A stretch of 64,000 nt of DNA from G965276675 sp965276675 (GCA_965276675.1 OZ255624.1:930001-994000); one strand, 5' to 3'. Counted from the stretch's first letter, positions 52,061-60,608 are shown. The notes: generated from the letters alone by a model not told the origin. A program made the numbers and translations.

Positions 52061-54103
52061 GTGTCAGTATCAGAGTCAGGGGATCAGGGGAGCGGAAGCG
52101 TTGGCCGGTATGCCTGGAGCGCCGGGGGTGACGGTGATGGCAGGAAGATCGATGCCGGCAGACTGGAGCAGTGGGCCGGGAGCAAGCTCCAGGCGCACGC
52201 GGAACGGCTGCGAGCGCTGCTGGCGGTCGAGGGGCAGCGCACGGCAGAGAATACCTGGCGTCCCTATGACGATGCGGTCGCAGAGCTGAGCACGACGGCC
52301 TCGGAGTGCTCGCTGCTGGATAGCGTCCATCCGGAGAAGGCGATCCGCGATGCGGCGCAAGGGCTGGCGCAGAAGGCGGCCGAGGCGGGAACCTCGCTGT
52401 CGCTGAACCAGGAGGTCTATCGCGCACTGGCGGCAGCGGAGCTGACCGGAGCCGATGCGGCGATGCGCCACTATGCTGAGCGCACTTTGCTGCAGTACCG
52501 GCTGGCGGGCGTGGACAAAGACGATGCAACGCGGGCGAAGCTACGACAGCTGCAGGACCACGCGACCATGCTCGGATTGACGATCGGCCGCAATGTGCAG
52601 GAGGGCACAAAACGTGTGGAGGTCATCGATCTGGCTGAGCTGGACGGATTGCCAGAAGATTTCCTGCGCAATCATCCGCCTTCCGAGTTTGGTACCGTGG
52701 AGCTGACGACCGACTATCCCGACTACATGCCGGTGATGACCTTTGCCAAGAGCGACGCGCTGCGGCGGCGCATGTTTCTGGCGTACAACACGCGCGCCTA
52801 CCCGGCGAACAAGCAGCTCCTACTGGACTTGCTGCGCACGCGGCATGAGATCGCGGAGCTGCTCGGCTTCCGGAGCTGGGCCGACCTGGCGACCGCCGAC
52901 CAGATGATTGGGTCGGCGGAGAAGATGAAGTCGTTCCTGAACGGACTCGAGCTTGCGACGCGCGAGGGAGCCGAGCGCGAGTACGGCATGGTGCTGGCCT
53001 TCGCGCAGCGGCAGCAGCCAGGGCTCGCAGCGCTGGATGCGGCCAGCCGAGGCTACTGGCTGGAGCAATATCGGCGCGAGGCCTACGCGTTTGACTCGCA
53101 GGCGGTGCGGCCTTACTTTCCTTATGACCAGGTGGAGCAGGGCGTGCTGGCGACGGCTGCGCGGCTCTTCCATGTGGAGTTCCGGCCCGCGGTGGACGCC
53201 CAAGTCTGGCATCCATCGGTCTCGGCGTACGACGTGTATGACGGCGAGGTGCATGCCGGGCGCTTCTACCTCGATATGCATCCGCGTGAGGGCAAGGACA
53301 AGTGGTTCAGTGCGGCGCCGCTGATTCCCGGCGTGCGCGGATGGCAGTTTCCCGAGGCGGCTTTGATTTGTAACTTTCCCGGTGGCAATGCTGCCGAGCG
53401 TTCTCCCGCGGCAGAGGTCTTTGAAGATCCGGGGCTGATGCAGCACTCCGATGTGGTGACCTACTTCCACGAGTTCGGCCATTTGATGCATGCGATTCTG
53501 GGCGGTCAGCAGGCCTGGGCGGGGATCAGCGGCATCGCAACCGAAGGCGACTTCGTCGAGGTGCCGTCGCAGATGCTGGAAGAGTTCTTCCGCGACCCAA
53601 AGCTGCTCCAGACTTTTGCGCGGCACTACCAGACCGGCGAGCCGATCCCCGCGGAGCTGGTCGAGACGATGAACCGGGCCGGGGCCTTTGGCCGTGCCGA
53701 CTGGGTGCGCACGCAACTCTTCTACACGACTTACTCGCTCGACGTGCACGATGATAACCCAGCTACGCTGAACCTCGACGCGCTGCTGCGAAGCGAGTAC
53801 GAGCACTTCCTGCCGTACACCTGGATCGAAGGTAACCGCATGTACGCGAGCTTCGGCCATCTGGTGGGGTATTCGTCCAACTACTACACCTACCTTTACG
53901 ATAAGGTGATCGCGATCGACTTCTTCAACCAGTTCGACCGGGAGGCGCTGCTTGAAGGGCCCTCCGCGATGCGCTATCGCGAGGCAGTGCTGGACCGTGG
54001 CGGCTCGGAGCCAGGAAGGAAGCTGGTGAAGAACTTCCTGGGAAGGGATGAGAGTCTCGCAGCGTTTGAAGAGTGGATCGGTGCCGGGCTAGTGACGGTG
54101 TAG
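52061..54103 (+). CDS. M3-family oligopeptidase (thimet-like)
   Basis: 680 residues from GTG 52061, placed by CAGGAGAG upstream; the longer in-frame extension overlaps the CDF gene. Zinc metallopeptidase cleaving short peptides. The catalytic motif FHEFGHLMHAI (about 469-479) and the third ligand Glu in EVPSQMLEEFFRD are intact; ICNFPGG precedes the motif and SSNYYTYLYDKVIA lies near the C-terminus. The N-terminal half is helical (LNQEVYRALAAAEL). No signal peptide follows the GTG; the first 25 residues are Ser/Gly-rich. Probably cytoplasmic. Confidence 0.9.
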   Translation: MSVSESGDQGSGSVGRYAWSAGGDGDGRKIDAGRLEQWAGSKLQAHAERLRALLAVEGQRTAENTWRPYDDAVAELSTTASECSLLDSVHPEKAIRDAAQGLAQKAAEAGTSLSLNQEVYRALAAAELTGADAAMRHYAERTLLQYRLAGVDKDDATRAKLRQLQDHATMLGLTIGRNVQEGTKRVEVIDLAELDGLPEDFLRNHPPSEFGTVELTTDYPDYMPVMTFAKSDALRRRMFLAYNTRAYPANKQLLLDLLRTRHEIAELLGFRSWADLATADQMIGSAEKMKSFLNGLELATREGAEREYGMVLAFAQRQQPGLAALDAASRGYWLEQYRREAYAFDSQAVRPYFPYDQVEQGVLATAARLFHVEFRPAVDAQVWHPSVSAYDVYDGEVHAGRFYLDMHPREGKDKWFSAAPLIPGVRGWQFPEAALICNFPGGNAAERSPAAEVFEDPGLMQHSDVVTYFHEFGHLMHAILGGQQAWAGISGIATEGDFVEVPSQMLEEFFRDPKLLQTFARHYQTGEPIPAELVETMNRAGAFGRADWVRTQLFYTTYSLDVHDDNPATLNLDALLRSEYEHFLPYTWIEGNRMYASFGHLVGYSSNYYTYLYDKVIAIDFFNQFDREALLEGPSAMRYREAVLDRGGSEPGRKLVKNFLGRDESLAAFEEWIGAGLVTV

Positions 54104-54112
54104 TGCGGCGGG

Positions 54113-54315
54113 TACCCCCCTCCCCCCCATACTTTTGGGCTAAAGTCCTCTTGCGGTTGAAGTTAAACCGGGGGTGTGCCCGTAAAGTCCTCTGCTATTT
54201 GGACTTACGTCCAAAGTCCTGCAAACAAAGAAGTTACGGGCTGCTCCCGTGGAGAGCAGCCCGCTTTTGTTCTTTCTACTTCCAGTTTAGTTTGTTCGAT
54301 GGATAAGTACGCCAA
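54113..54315. repeat. AAAGTCCT repeat element, copy 2
   Basis: Begins TACCCCCCTCCCCC-ATACTTT and ends AGTACGCCAA like copy 1 (2969-3162). AAAGTCCT occurs at 54142, 54184 and 54213, with the same 42 and 29 spacings, and TACTTCCAGT at 54277 lies 29 bases before the closing motif, exactly as in copy 1. It also carries an intrinsic terminator-like hairpin between the third motif and TACTTCCAGT. With the non-coding 54316-54536 it fills the gap after the M3 peptidase. Confidence 0.75.
54237..54269 (+). terminator. Hairpin with T-run inside repeat copy 2
   Basis: CGGGCTGCTC (54237-54246), seven-base loop, GAGCAGCCCG (54254-54263) then CTTTTG. It could terminate transcription from the M3 peptidase gene, 134 bases after its stop, although it belongs to the repeat rather than being unique to the gene. 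Confidence 0.6.
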
Positions 54316-54536
54316 TCTCGGTGGTGCATTGTTCGCCAGGAATGCACTCGCGTATGCCGGGCGTCCCTCCTTGTGAGGGATCGAAAGGTGACTTCGACCA
54401 TTCGCTGATGGAGGAACACTCCCGAGAGGACAGTTGCTAAGTAAACTTGGCAGCAGGCCGGTAGATGCTCCAACGTTTCTTTAACCCAGCTTCCCAAAAG
54501 CGCGTTTTCCAGTACTAATCTGAGTGGAGCGCCTGC

Positions 54537-54968
54537 TTAGCGCACTACGACATATGTGAACAGGACGGCCGCGAAGGCGAGAGCTGCAGTGCGCACACGA
54601 TGTCTCTTGTCCCAGATCCGATGTATCCGCTGCCAATCGGCATCACCTTTTGCCACGCGAGTATTCAGCGGAACCAGGAAAATGATCGATCCTATCGAAG
54701 CAAGGAGCCAGATCGCAGCAGCTGTAAGCAGGACCCCGCGCCCCGATGTGTGCCAATACAGCCAGGTCTGGATACCGAGCAGGAGTGCACTAACGGGATA
54801 CCAGACCGGCATCACTTTTCCAAGCACGGAAGCCAAACGGCTGAGTATCTTCAGCTGCGGTTCGGGGTCAAGTCGCCACGCGGCCGGGTCTACGAAGGCA
54901 GCGACGGAGAACTCGATGCTTACCAGAGAAAGTACGATGAAGACGGTTGCCATATTGAACAAGTGCAT
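54537..54968 (-). CDS. DUF1772-like membrane protein
   Basis: 143 residues with four hydrophobic helices: LFNMATVFIVLSLVSIEFSV, VMPVWYPVSALLLGIQTWLYW, AAIWLLASIGSIIFLVPLN and TAALAFAAVLFTYVVVR, plus PLNTRVAKGD and WDKRHRVRT between helices. This matches the DUF1772 / anthrone-oxygenase-like plan, in which members are small four-helix integral membrane proteins. Last gene of the divergent module under the TetR-type regulator; 187 bases separate it from the NIPSNAP gene. Confidence 0.7.
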   Translation of the reverse strand: MHLFNMATVFIVLSLVSIEFSVAAFVDPAAWRLDPEPQLKILSRLASVLGKVMPVWYPVSALLLGIQTWLYWHTSGRGVLLTAAAIWLLASIGSIIFLVPLNTRVAKGDADWQRIHRIWDKRHRVRTAALAFAAVLFTYVVVR

Positions 54969-55155
54969 GAGTGGCTCCTATTGATTCCTTCGTTTGAAGC
55001 TTCGGCTTCCCCCAACGAGAGAACGCCCGCTCCCGCATGGCTGGTTTCGATCCGATCTTCACTGTCGTAAAGAACGGTGAGCGACACTTCTCTCAGACGC
55101 GTGGAGCCACATTGGAGTGAGTACAAGAACGCGAGACACACAACTCCTTCGCTGT

Positions 55156-55473
55156 TCAGGTCAGAGGAGAACCCTCTCCAGGCTTTAGAAGAAGCGTTTC
55201 AACACCTTCGATTCGAGCCACATCGAATCCATGCATGTCTTCCTTGAACGCATCGCTTTTCATGTATTCACGAGTGACGACCTCAGGATCGACGTGTTCA
55301 TCGAAGCTTATGAGCGCGATCACAGTCTCCGGTGCCGAGGGAACGGAAAAGAAGGCGTGTGTCTCCACACCATGAAGCTTCAGGCTTCTGACATGCAGTT
55401 CCCAGTGGGGTAGGTAATCGGCCGCGGCCTCTTTGGTCTTGAGACAATAGGTTCTAAGTTGATACTGTCGCAT
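55156..55473 (-). CDS. NIPSNAP-family ferredoxin-like-fold protein
   Basis: 105 residues. MRQYQLRTYCLKTKEAAADY opening, KLHGVETHAFFSVPSAPETVIALISFD and EYMKSDAFKEDM fit the dimeric alpha/beta-barrel NIPSNAP family (YxLRxYxx...). Such small proteins may be monooxygenase-like or binding proteins; no catalytic residue is certain. Middle gene of the module, 67 bases after the DUF4267 gene. AGGAAG lies before its start. Confidence 0.75.
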   Translation of the reverse strand: MRQYQLRTYCLKTKEAAADYLPHWELHVRSLKLHGVETHAFFSVPSAPETVIALISFDEHVDPEVVTREYMKSDAFKEDMHGFDVARIEGVETLLLKPGEGSPLT

Positions 55474-55540
55474 AGGTCTTCCTTCTTATCAGTTTGAGAG
55501 ATTCATGAGCGGCATTGCACCCTGATGTGCTGGGGTATTT

Positions 55541-55921
55541 CTAAAACGAATGGATCAGCAAGAGGCCGGCGAAGAGCATCACCGCACAGGTCGCGCCGTG
55601 AACGGAGAACGCTGTGACCTTGCGCCCGCCCGACACCAGGACGTTGGACATGTCGCCAAAAGGGATGATGGCAAGAACCAAGAGCACTATGCCTACGGTC
55701 CGACTGTCCGTGGTCAGCATAAGGGTCAGCACGGCCAATCCAGATGCGACGTCCCGAATCCCCTTCGTACGGAGCCAAGCGCGAATGTCAGCACCGGGTG
55801 CAGGCGGCTTGAGGCCAAAACCTCCTAGGATTCGTTCCGGAGATGCGATGTAGAAACAACCGATCATAATGATCCCAACAGAGACGAGAACAGCAAGAGC
55901 AAGAGGAATAACGGAATGCAT
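55541..55921 (-). CDS. DUF4267-like membrane protein
   Basis: 126 residues from ATG 55921 (GAAGGAG upstream); the 11 residues before it in the open frame are discarded. Four hydrophobic segments: IPLALAVLVSVGIIMIGCFYI, ASGLAVLTLMLTT, GIVLLVLAIIPFGDMSNVLV and HGATCAVMLFAGLLLIHSF. KGIRDVASGL after the first helix is characteristic of DUF4267. First gene of the divergent operon; its promoter region contains the operator-like repeats beside the tetR gene. Confidence 0.75.
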   Translation of the reverse strand: MHSVIPLALAVLVSVGIIMIGCFYIASPERILGGFGLKPPAPGADIRAWLRTKGIRDVASGLAVLTLMLTTDSRTVGIVLLVLAIIPFGDMSNVLVSGGRKVTAFSVHGATCAVMLFAGLLLIHSF

Positions 55922-55944
55922 GAAGCATCTCCTTCGAACATAAT

Positions 55945-56011
55945 CTAGCGACACTATAAAAGATGCATACGCTAAAGTTTAGGGTTCATATAAATACTAG
56001 CGATGCTATAA
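55945..56011. promoter_or_regulatory. Paired CTAGCGA..CTATAA operator-like repeats
   Basis: CTAGCGACACTATAA (55945-55959) and CTAGCGATGCTATAA (55997-56011) are direct copies, 13 of 15 identical, spaced 52 bases apart (about five helical turns). The second contains the palindrome TAGCGATGCTA and overlaps a TATAAT-like -10 box just before tetR. The spacing and position fit autoregulation of the TetR-type gene together with the divergent operon. Confidence 0.55.
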
Positions 56012-56020
56012 TTCTTCTGG

Positions 56021-56629
56021 ATGGCACCGACACCGGGAACGAACCGAATTGCGGAACGAAAATTGCGGGACAAGCAGGCTCGCCGGGCGCAGATTATCAG
56101 TGCCGCGCGACGGATTGCGGACCTTGAAGGGTGGTCCAATGTCACCGTTCGACGGCTGGCTGACGAAATCTCCTATAGCCAACCCGTTCTATACGCTCAT
56201 TTCGGGAGCCGCGAAGGCATTGTCGCCGCGGTTGCTATCGAGGGTTTCCAGGAGTTGGGCTTGGCTCTGGAGAAAGTGCGGAAACGGGTTAAGCGTGGAA
56301 GCACGGTCGAATCGATCGCGGGCGCATACTTAGAGTTTGCAGCAGCTTCACCCGCACTGTATGAGGCCATGTTTTCGCTTAGCCTGAGTGTACCATTCGG
56401 TGATGCGGCAACTCCTTCGGAGTTACGATTCGCATTTTCCCAATTCCTGGAGTTGTTTCAGGGGCAGAGCCCGACGCCAGAGGTTCTCTCTGAGCTGTTT
56501 TGGGCGAGCCTACATGGCATCGCCGAGCTTACAAGAACGAAGCGATTTCCGCCCAGCCGTCAGAAAGAGCGCGTGAGGGCGCTCGTGGATCTCTTCAGCG
56601 TTCCGAGAGAAGAAACGGTACAGGTATAG
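56021..56629 (+). CDS. TetR-family transcriptional regulator
   Basis: 202 residues. An N-terminal helix-turn-helix (ARRAQIISAARRIADLEGW, VTVRRLADEISYSQPVLYAHF, about 20-70) is followed by a helical ligand-binding domain (SIAGAYLEFAAASPALYEAM and LSELFWASLHGIAELTRT) of the WHG type. It probably represses the divergent DUF4267-NIPSNAP-DUF1772 operon and itself through the paired repeats in the shared promoter. The inducer is unknown. Confidence 0.9.
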   Translation: MAPTPGTNRIAERKLRDKQARRAQIISAARRIADLEGWSNVTVRRLADEISYSQPVLYAHFGSREGIVAAVAIEGFQELGLALEKVRKRVKRGSTVESIAGAYLEFAAASPALYEAMFSLSLSVPFGDAATPSELRFAFSQFLELFQGQSPTPEVLSELFWASLHGIAELTRTKRFPPSRQKERVRALVDLFSVPREETVQV

Positions 56630-56764
56630 AAGGCGAGATGACAGCGCGCATTCAACGACGTTAATGCGCTCTTCACTAAATCGGTGAGCGCGCAGTTTCA
56701 ATTGCCACGTTGCGGATCGGTCCTTACAAGTCGTCTTCTCGGAAGCGACTCCTCGGCTGGTACC

Positions 56765-57229
56765 ATGACAGCCATGAACAAACTTGCGCCATTCCTCTGC
56801 TTCGATGACAACGCCGAAGAAGCCGCCGAGTTTTACCTGAGCGTCTTCCCGCATGCGCGCAAGCTCGATGAGCTGCGTTCCAAAGGCGTCGGTCCCTGGC
56901 CCGTGGGCAAGGTTGCCACTATCACGATCGAGCTTGAGGGCCAGGAGATGGTCTTTCTCAACGGCGGCCCCGCGCATCAGCTCAACCCCGCATTCTCGTT
57001 CTTCGTCCGCTGCGACTCACAGGAAGAGATCGACAGCTACTGGAGCAAGTTGATCGAAGGCGGCAAACCCATGGCCTGCGGCTGGCTTACAGACCGCTTC
57101 GGCCTATGCTGGCAGGTTGTACCACGCAATATCGGCGAGTTGATCAGTCACCCTAAAGCCATGGAAGCCATGATGGGGATGATCAAGATGGACCTGCCGG
57201 CGCTGGAAGCCGCCGCGCGCGAGAGCTGA
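56765..57229 (+). CDS. VOC-family (PhnB-like) protein
   Basis: 154 residues from ATG 56765 (ATG 56774 is an alternative). KLAPFLCFDDNAEEAAEFYL, then ELEGQEMVFLNGGPAHQLNP, FSFFVRCDSQEEIDSYWSKL and TDRFGLCWQVVP give the PhnB/3-demethylubiquinone methyltransferase-like subfamily of the vicinal oxygen chelate fold. The conserved Trp-Gln near the C-terminus and the HQLNP loop are typical. Enzymatic role unassigned; often found with DUF-type membrane proteins. Confidence 0.85.
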   Translation: MTAMNKLAPFLCFDDNAEEAAEFYLSVFPHARKLDELRSKGVGPWPVGKVATITIELEGQEMVFLNGGPAHQLNPAFSFFVRCDSQEEIDSYWSKLIEGGKPMACGWLTDRFGLCWQVVPRNIGELISHPKAMEAMMGMIKMDLPALEAAARES

Positions 57230-57532
57230 GAGCCTTCTCTGGCCATCTCCAGTCAGAACGTTTGCTGGTTTGAAACTGGTGCCGGGTGTTTGATTGCGAT
57301 TTTCCGCTTCTTAACAGCCAGACTGGTATTGGAAAGTCGTCTTCTCTTCAGCAATCGTCAACTGACGAGATGCGCGTTTAGCGTTACCGATCCGCCTGAC
57401 CTGAGATTTGGAGGAACTTTCAGGACTTGTGTGCGTACCCACCGGCAAGCCTAAGATCGGTTTCGCTGCGCTAAGAGTGAGCCGTGCTGGCAGAACGCGG
57501 CATTGGAGGTGGGGCTACCTGTGAGGGCAATC
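57230..57532. other. Intergenic stretch, little content
   Basis: About 300 bases between the VOC and DUF4386 genes. AAAGTCGTCTTCT occurs at 57333 and resembles the motifs at 56726 and 58336 (see findings). Otherwise I see no gene, hairpin or repeat; a promoter for the DUF4386 gene is expected near its 3' end. Confidence 0.4.
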
Positions 57533-58264
57533 ATGCAAGCACTACCTATGGATGGCAGAGTCAGTGGACTTACCCTGCGGCAGGCGGCGCTTGTGTCTGG
57601 TTTGGCGTACCTGCTGAATCCGGTGACGTTTGCCGAATACTACGCCATGCCGCGCCTCGTGGTCGAAGGCTCGGCACAGACGTTGGCGAACCTTCAGGCG
57701 CACCCGCACCTGTATAGCGGGGCCGTACTGGCGTATTTCGGACAGTTACTCGGAGACATCGTAATGGCATGGGCTCTGTATGTGCTCCTGGTGCCGGTCA
57801 ATCGCGCGCTGTCATTGCTGGCCTCATGGCTGCAGCTTGTGTATGCGGCCATGTCACTGGCTGCGATGATGAACTTGGCACTGGTATACCGGTTATTGTT
57901 CGAGCGGGACTATGCGGGGCTGTTCCCGCATGAAGCCCTGGCCGCAGAGGTGCGAATGCTGATTGGCGGCTTCCGTGCGGGTTGGAGCCTGGGCCTAGTG
58001 ATATTTGGGCTTCATCTCATCGTGATGGGCTTCCTATTTGCGCGGTCTACCTATCTGCCTCGATGGCTAGGGTGGATGCTGATCGCAGATGGCGGCGCAT
58101 GGGTGGTCGACCGCCTGGCCGAGTACGCATCGCCGTCTGCGTCTCTGGGATTTCTGAATGTGTTCTTCGTCGGAGAACTGGTGCTGATGGTGTGGCTGCT
58201 CGGCTGGGGATGGAGGTTGAGGGAGCCGAACGTCCAGCAATCCATACCTCAGGAGCAGGCGTGA
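57533..58264 (+). CDS. DUF4386 family membrane protein
   Basis: 243 residues from ATG 57533, with GAGGG five bases upstream; GTG 57521 and TTG 57503 are in-frame alternatives. Six hydrophobic helices, beginning LRQAALVSGLAYLLNPVTFA and including FGQLLGDIVMAWALYVLLVP and IFGLHLIVMGFLFARSTYLPRW. The YLLNPV.FAEY opening and helix arrangement match DUF4386, a family of unknown function. Located after the VOC gene, same strand. Confidence 0.75.
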   Translation: MQALPMDGRVSGLTLRQAALVSGLAYLLNPVTFAEYYAMPRLVVEGSAQTLANLQAHPHLYSGAVLAYFGQLLGDIVMAWALYVLLVPVNRALSLLASWLQLVYAAMSLAAMMNLALVYRLLFERDYAGLFPHEALAAEVRMLIGGFRAGWSLGLVIFGLHLIVMGFLFARSTYLPRWLGWMLIADGGAWVVDRLAEYASPSASLGFLNVFFVGELVLMVWLLGWGWRLREPNVQQSIPQEQA

Positions 58265-58697
58265 TTCGGGCGCTCAGAGTGGCTGCGGTCGCGCCGACAA
58301 GATTTCGCGTCGCTGGCGTAAGCGGGTCGGTAATGACAAGTCGTCTTGTAGGAAAAGCTGGACCTTAGCTGGCGAGCCTGTTATGGCATGGAAGCAGGTT
58401 GAGTTCCGACGTCTCCCAGTGGATTTCAGGTAGCTGCAGAGTCCGAGACGGAAAGTACGCTCTCCTTGGGAGACGGTGCGAGATTGCGATGGTGCCTGCG
58501 CGACTCGCTCAGGATGGGCCACAGGCGTGTTTTTTGTGGATCGATTTACTTGGGCCGAGAAAATAGTTAAGCTCTCTGTCAAATAGTTCTTGACAGAGAG
58601 AACTCTGTGGAGCAGAGTATTGCGTATGGGTGCACTCTGCAATTCAGAGTTCTCTTAAGAGATCAATGCCCATAGGAGCACAGCTGAGGGGAAGACG
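58265..58697. other. Regulatory intergenic region before the amidohydrolase gene
   Basis: 433 bases without a gene. The first part carries ACAAGTCGTCTTGT (58336-58349) and a GCTCAGGATGGGCC fragment near 58509 resembling the dispersed GGATGAC repeats. From 58560 it is AT-rich and holds a perfect palindrome (listed next) and a second hairpin CTCTG-TGGAG-CAGAG (about 58603-58617). AGTTCTCT-like pieces recur four times up to 58660. Confidence 0.5.
58572..58600. promoter_or_regulatory. Perfect 11-base palindromic operator candidate
   Basis: CTCTCTGTCAA (58572-58582) and TTGACAGAGAG (58590-58600) are exact inverted copies around ATAGTTC. It lies 98 bases before the amidohydrolase start and within an AT-rich promoter-like segment. 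The small winged-helix regulator encoded two genes downstream is the obvious candidate ligand. Confidence 0.55.
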
Positions 58698-60545
58698 ATG
58701 CGAATGGGAATTGGATGGTTGGGTATGGCCGGGGTTTGGGTGGGATCGCTGGCGGGGGTGGTGGCGGCGCAGGGAACGGCAGCGCCTAAGCCGTTCGTGG
58801 TCCAGAATGTGCGGGTCTTTACTGGCGAGACTGATGGCGCTGCGGTGCACGGGCCGGAGAGCGTGCTGGTCGAGGATGGCCGGATCAAGGAGGTCGGGGC
58901 GCATGTGGCAGTCCCGGCCGGCGTTGAGGTAGTGGATGGCGCCGGCAAGACGCTGCTGCCGGGGCTGATCGATGCGCATGCGCATGTGTTCTCGGCGGGA
59001 TCGCTGGAGCAGGCCGAGGTCTTTGGGGTGACTACGGTGCTGGACATGTTTACGGACTGGCACACCGCCCAGCAGTTGAAGGCCGATCTCCTTGCGGGCA
59101 AGCTGCCGTATGCGGCGAGCCTCTACTCAGCGGGCACGCTGGCGACGGCGCCGGGCGGGCACGGCACGGAGTACGGTCTCAAGATCCCGACGCTGACCAC
59201 GGTCGCCGAGGCGCAGGCCTGGGTGGATGCACGGATTGCCGAGGGCTCGGACTACATCAAGATCGTGATTGACGACGGCAGCACCTATGGCTTTCACACG
59301 CCGACGCTAACGCCCGAGACCGTAAAGGCACTGGTGACCGCCGCGCACGCGCGTGGCAAGCTGGCGGTGGTGCACGTAGGCTCGCTCGCCGATGCGGAGG
59401 AGGCCCTGAACGCCGGCGCGGATGGGCTGATGCATCTGTTTGTGGATCGCGAGCCTGCCCCCGGCTTTGGCCGGTTGGCAGCAGAGCACCATGCCTTCGT
59501 GGTTCCCACGCTGTCGGTGCTGTCCTCGATTGCGAATGTGCCAGCGGGCAAGGTGCTGGCCGAAGACGCGCGCTTCCGGCCCTATCTGGATGCGGAGAGC
59601 CGGGGTGTCCTGAGCGGGACATTCGGGATCAGTAAGCCGGTGGACCTCGGGGCGGCGACGACTGCCATCCATCAGCTGCTGGCGGCGCATGTGCCAATTC
59701 TGGCCGGAACGGATGCGCCGAATAAAGGCACCGCCTATGGGGTGAGTTTGTTGGGTGAGTTGCAGCTGCTGGTGAAGGCCAGCCTGACACCGGCGGAGGC
59801 GCTGGCGGGAGCGACGGGCGAGACGGCGCGGGCCTTCCGGCTGGGAGATCGCGGACGTATTGCGCCGGGGATGCGTGCGGACCTGCTGCTGGTGGAGGGC
59901 GATCCGACGACGGACATTTCCGCGGTCGAGAATACGGTGGCAGTCTGGAAGGGGGGCGTACGCGATGACCGGAGCGACTGGGCGGCGCAGGTGGCCAAGG
60001 CCGCTGCGGCGGCGAAGGCGAGCGCTGCGGCGACGCCCGCGGCTGGAGGCATGGTCAGCACCTTTGACGATGGCACGATGAAGTCGAATTTCGGGGCGGG
60101 CTGGATGCCCTCGACCGACAAGATGTTTGGCGGGTCGAGCGTGGTGGCACTGGCGGTGGTGGACGGAGGCGCGCAGGGGAGCAAGGGCGCGCTCGAGATT
60201 GCGGGCACGATCAGCGCCGGGTCGCCTTACCCGTGGGCGGGGGCGATGTTTTCGCCCGGGGCGCAGCCCTTTGCACCGGTGAATCTGTCGGCGACGCCGG
60301 TGCTGGAGTTCTGGACCAAGGGCGACGGCAAGCAGCACCGGGTGCTCTGCTTCACGGCGACGGGCGGGCGGATTCCGGCGCAGTCGGTGTTCATGACCAG
60401 TGCAGACTGGACGGAGATCCGGATTCCGATGGAGAACTTCAACGGCAGTGATGGGCACGATGTCGAGAGCGTGATCTTCGATGGCGGGTTGATCCCGGGA
60501 CAGTTCCGGTTTGCGGTTGACCAGGTGCGGTTTGTGGCGAAGTGA
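58698..60545 (+). CDS. Secreted amidohydrolase fused to a CIA30-like domain
   Basis: 615 residues with GAGGGGAAG before the ATG. A signal peptide (IGWLGMAGVWVGSLAGVVAA) precedes an amidohydrolase domain (about 32-435): LLPGLIDAHAHVF holds the first two metal His, SDYIKIVIDDG the carboxylated-Lys candidate, AVVHVGSLADAEEAL and LMHLFVD further ligands, and ILAGTDAPN the last Asp. It resembles imidazolonepropionase-like or prolidase-type hydrolases. After an Ala-rich linker (about 435-455) comes a beta-sandwich resembling CIA30 (TFDDGTMKSNFGAGW, VLEFWTKGDGKQHRVLCF, about 456-615). Substrate unknown. Confidence 0.85.
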   Translation: MRMGIGWLGMAGVWVGSLAGVVAAQGTAAPKPFVVQNVRVFTGETDGAAVHGPESVLVEDGRIKEVGAHVAVPAGVEVVDGAGKTLLPGLIDAHAHVFSAGSLEQAEVFGVTTVLDMFTDWHTAQQLKADLLAGKLPYAASLYSAGTLATAPGGHGTEYGLKIPTLTTVAEAQAWVDARIAEGSDYIKIVIDDGSTYGFHTPTLTPETVKALVTAAHARGKLAVVHVGSLADAEEALNAGADGLMHLFVDREPAPGFGRLAAEHHAFVVPTLSVLSSIANVPAGKVLAEDARFRPYLDAESRGVLSGTFGISKPVDLGAATTAIHQLLAAHVPILAGTDAPNKGTAYGVSLLGELQLLVKASLTPAEALAGATGETARAFRLGDRGRIAPGMRADLLLVEGDPTTDISAVENTVAVWKGGVRDDRSDWAAQVAKAAAAAKASAAATPAAGGMVSTFDDGTMKSNFGAGWMPSTDKMFGGSSVVALAVVDGGAQGSKGALEIAGTISAGSPYPWAGAMFSPGAQPFAPVNLSATPVLEFWTKGDGKQHRVLCFTATGGRIPAQSVFMTSADWTEIRIPMENFNGSDGHDVESVIFDGGLIPGQFRFAVDQVRFVAK

Positions 60546-60562
60546 ATGAGAAAGAAATGCAG

Positions 60563-60608
60563 GTCCCTTCGGCTGCGTGTCCTCCGGACACTCCGCTCAG
60601 GATGACAG
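60563..60608. repeat. Short dispersed CTCAGGATGAC-type fragment
   Basis: CCCTTCGGCTGCGTGTCC...GCTCAGGATGACAG between the amidohydrolase stop and the next gene's ribosome site. A shorter relative, CGACTTCGCTCAGGATGACA, lies at about 61924-61943. Open frames pass through both, which explains misleadingly long N-termini for the neighbouring genes. Confidence 0.45.

Noticed and set aside
57300..57420. Possible fourth copy of the CCAGTTTCAGGG element near GGTTTGAAACTGG (57268)
   Set aside because: Only one weak end; no partner end or core found.
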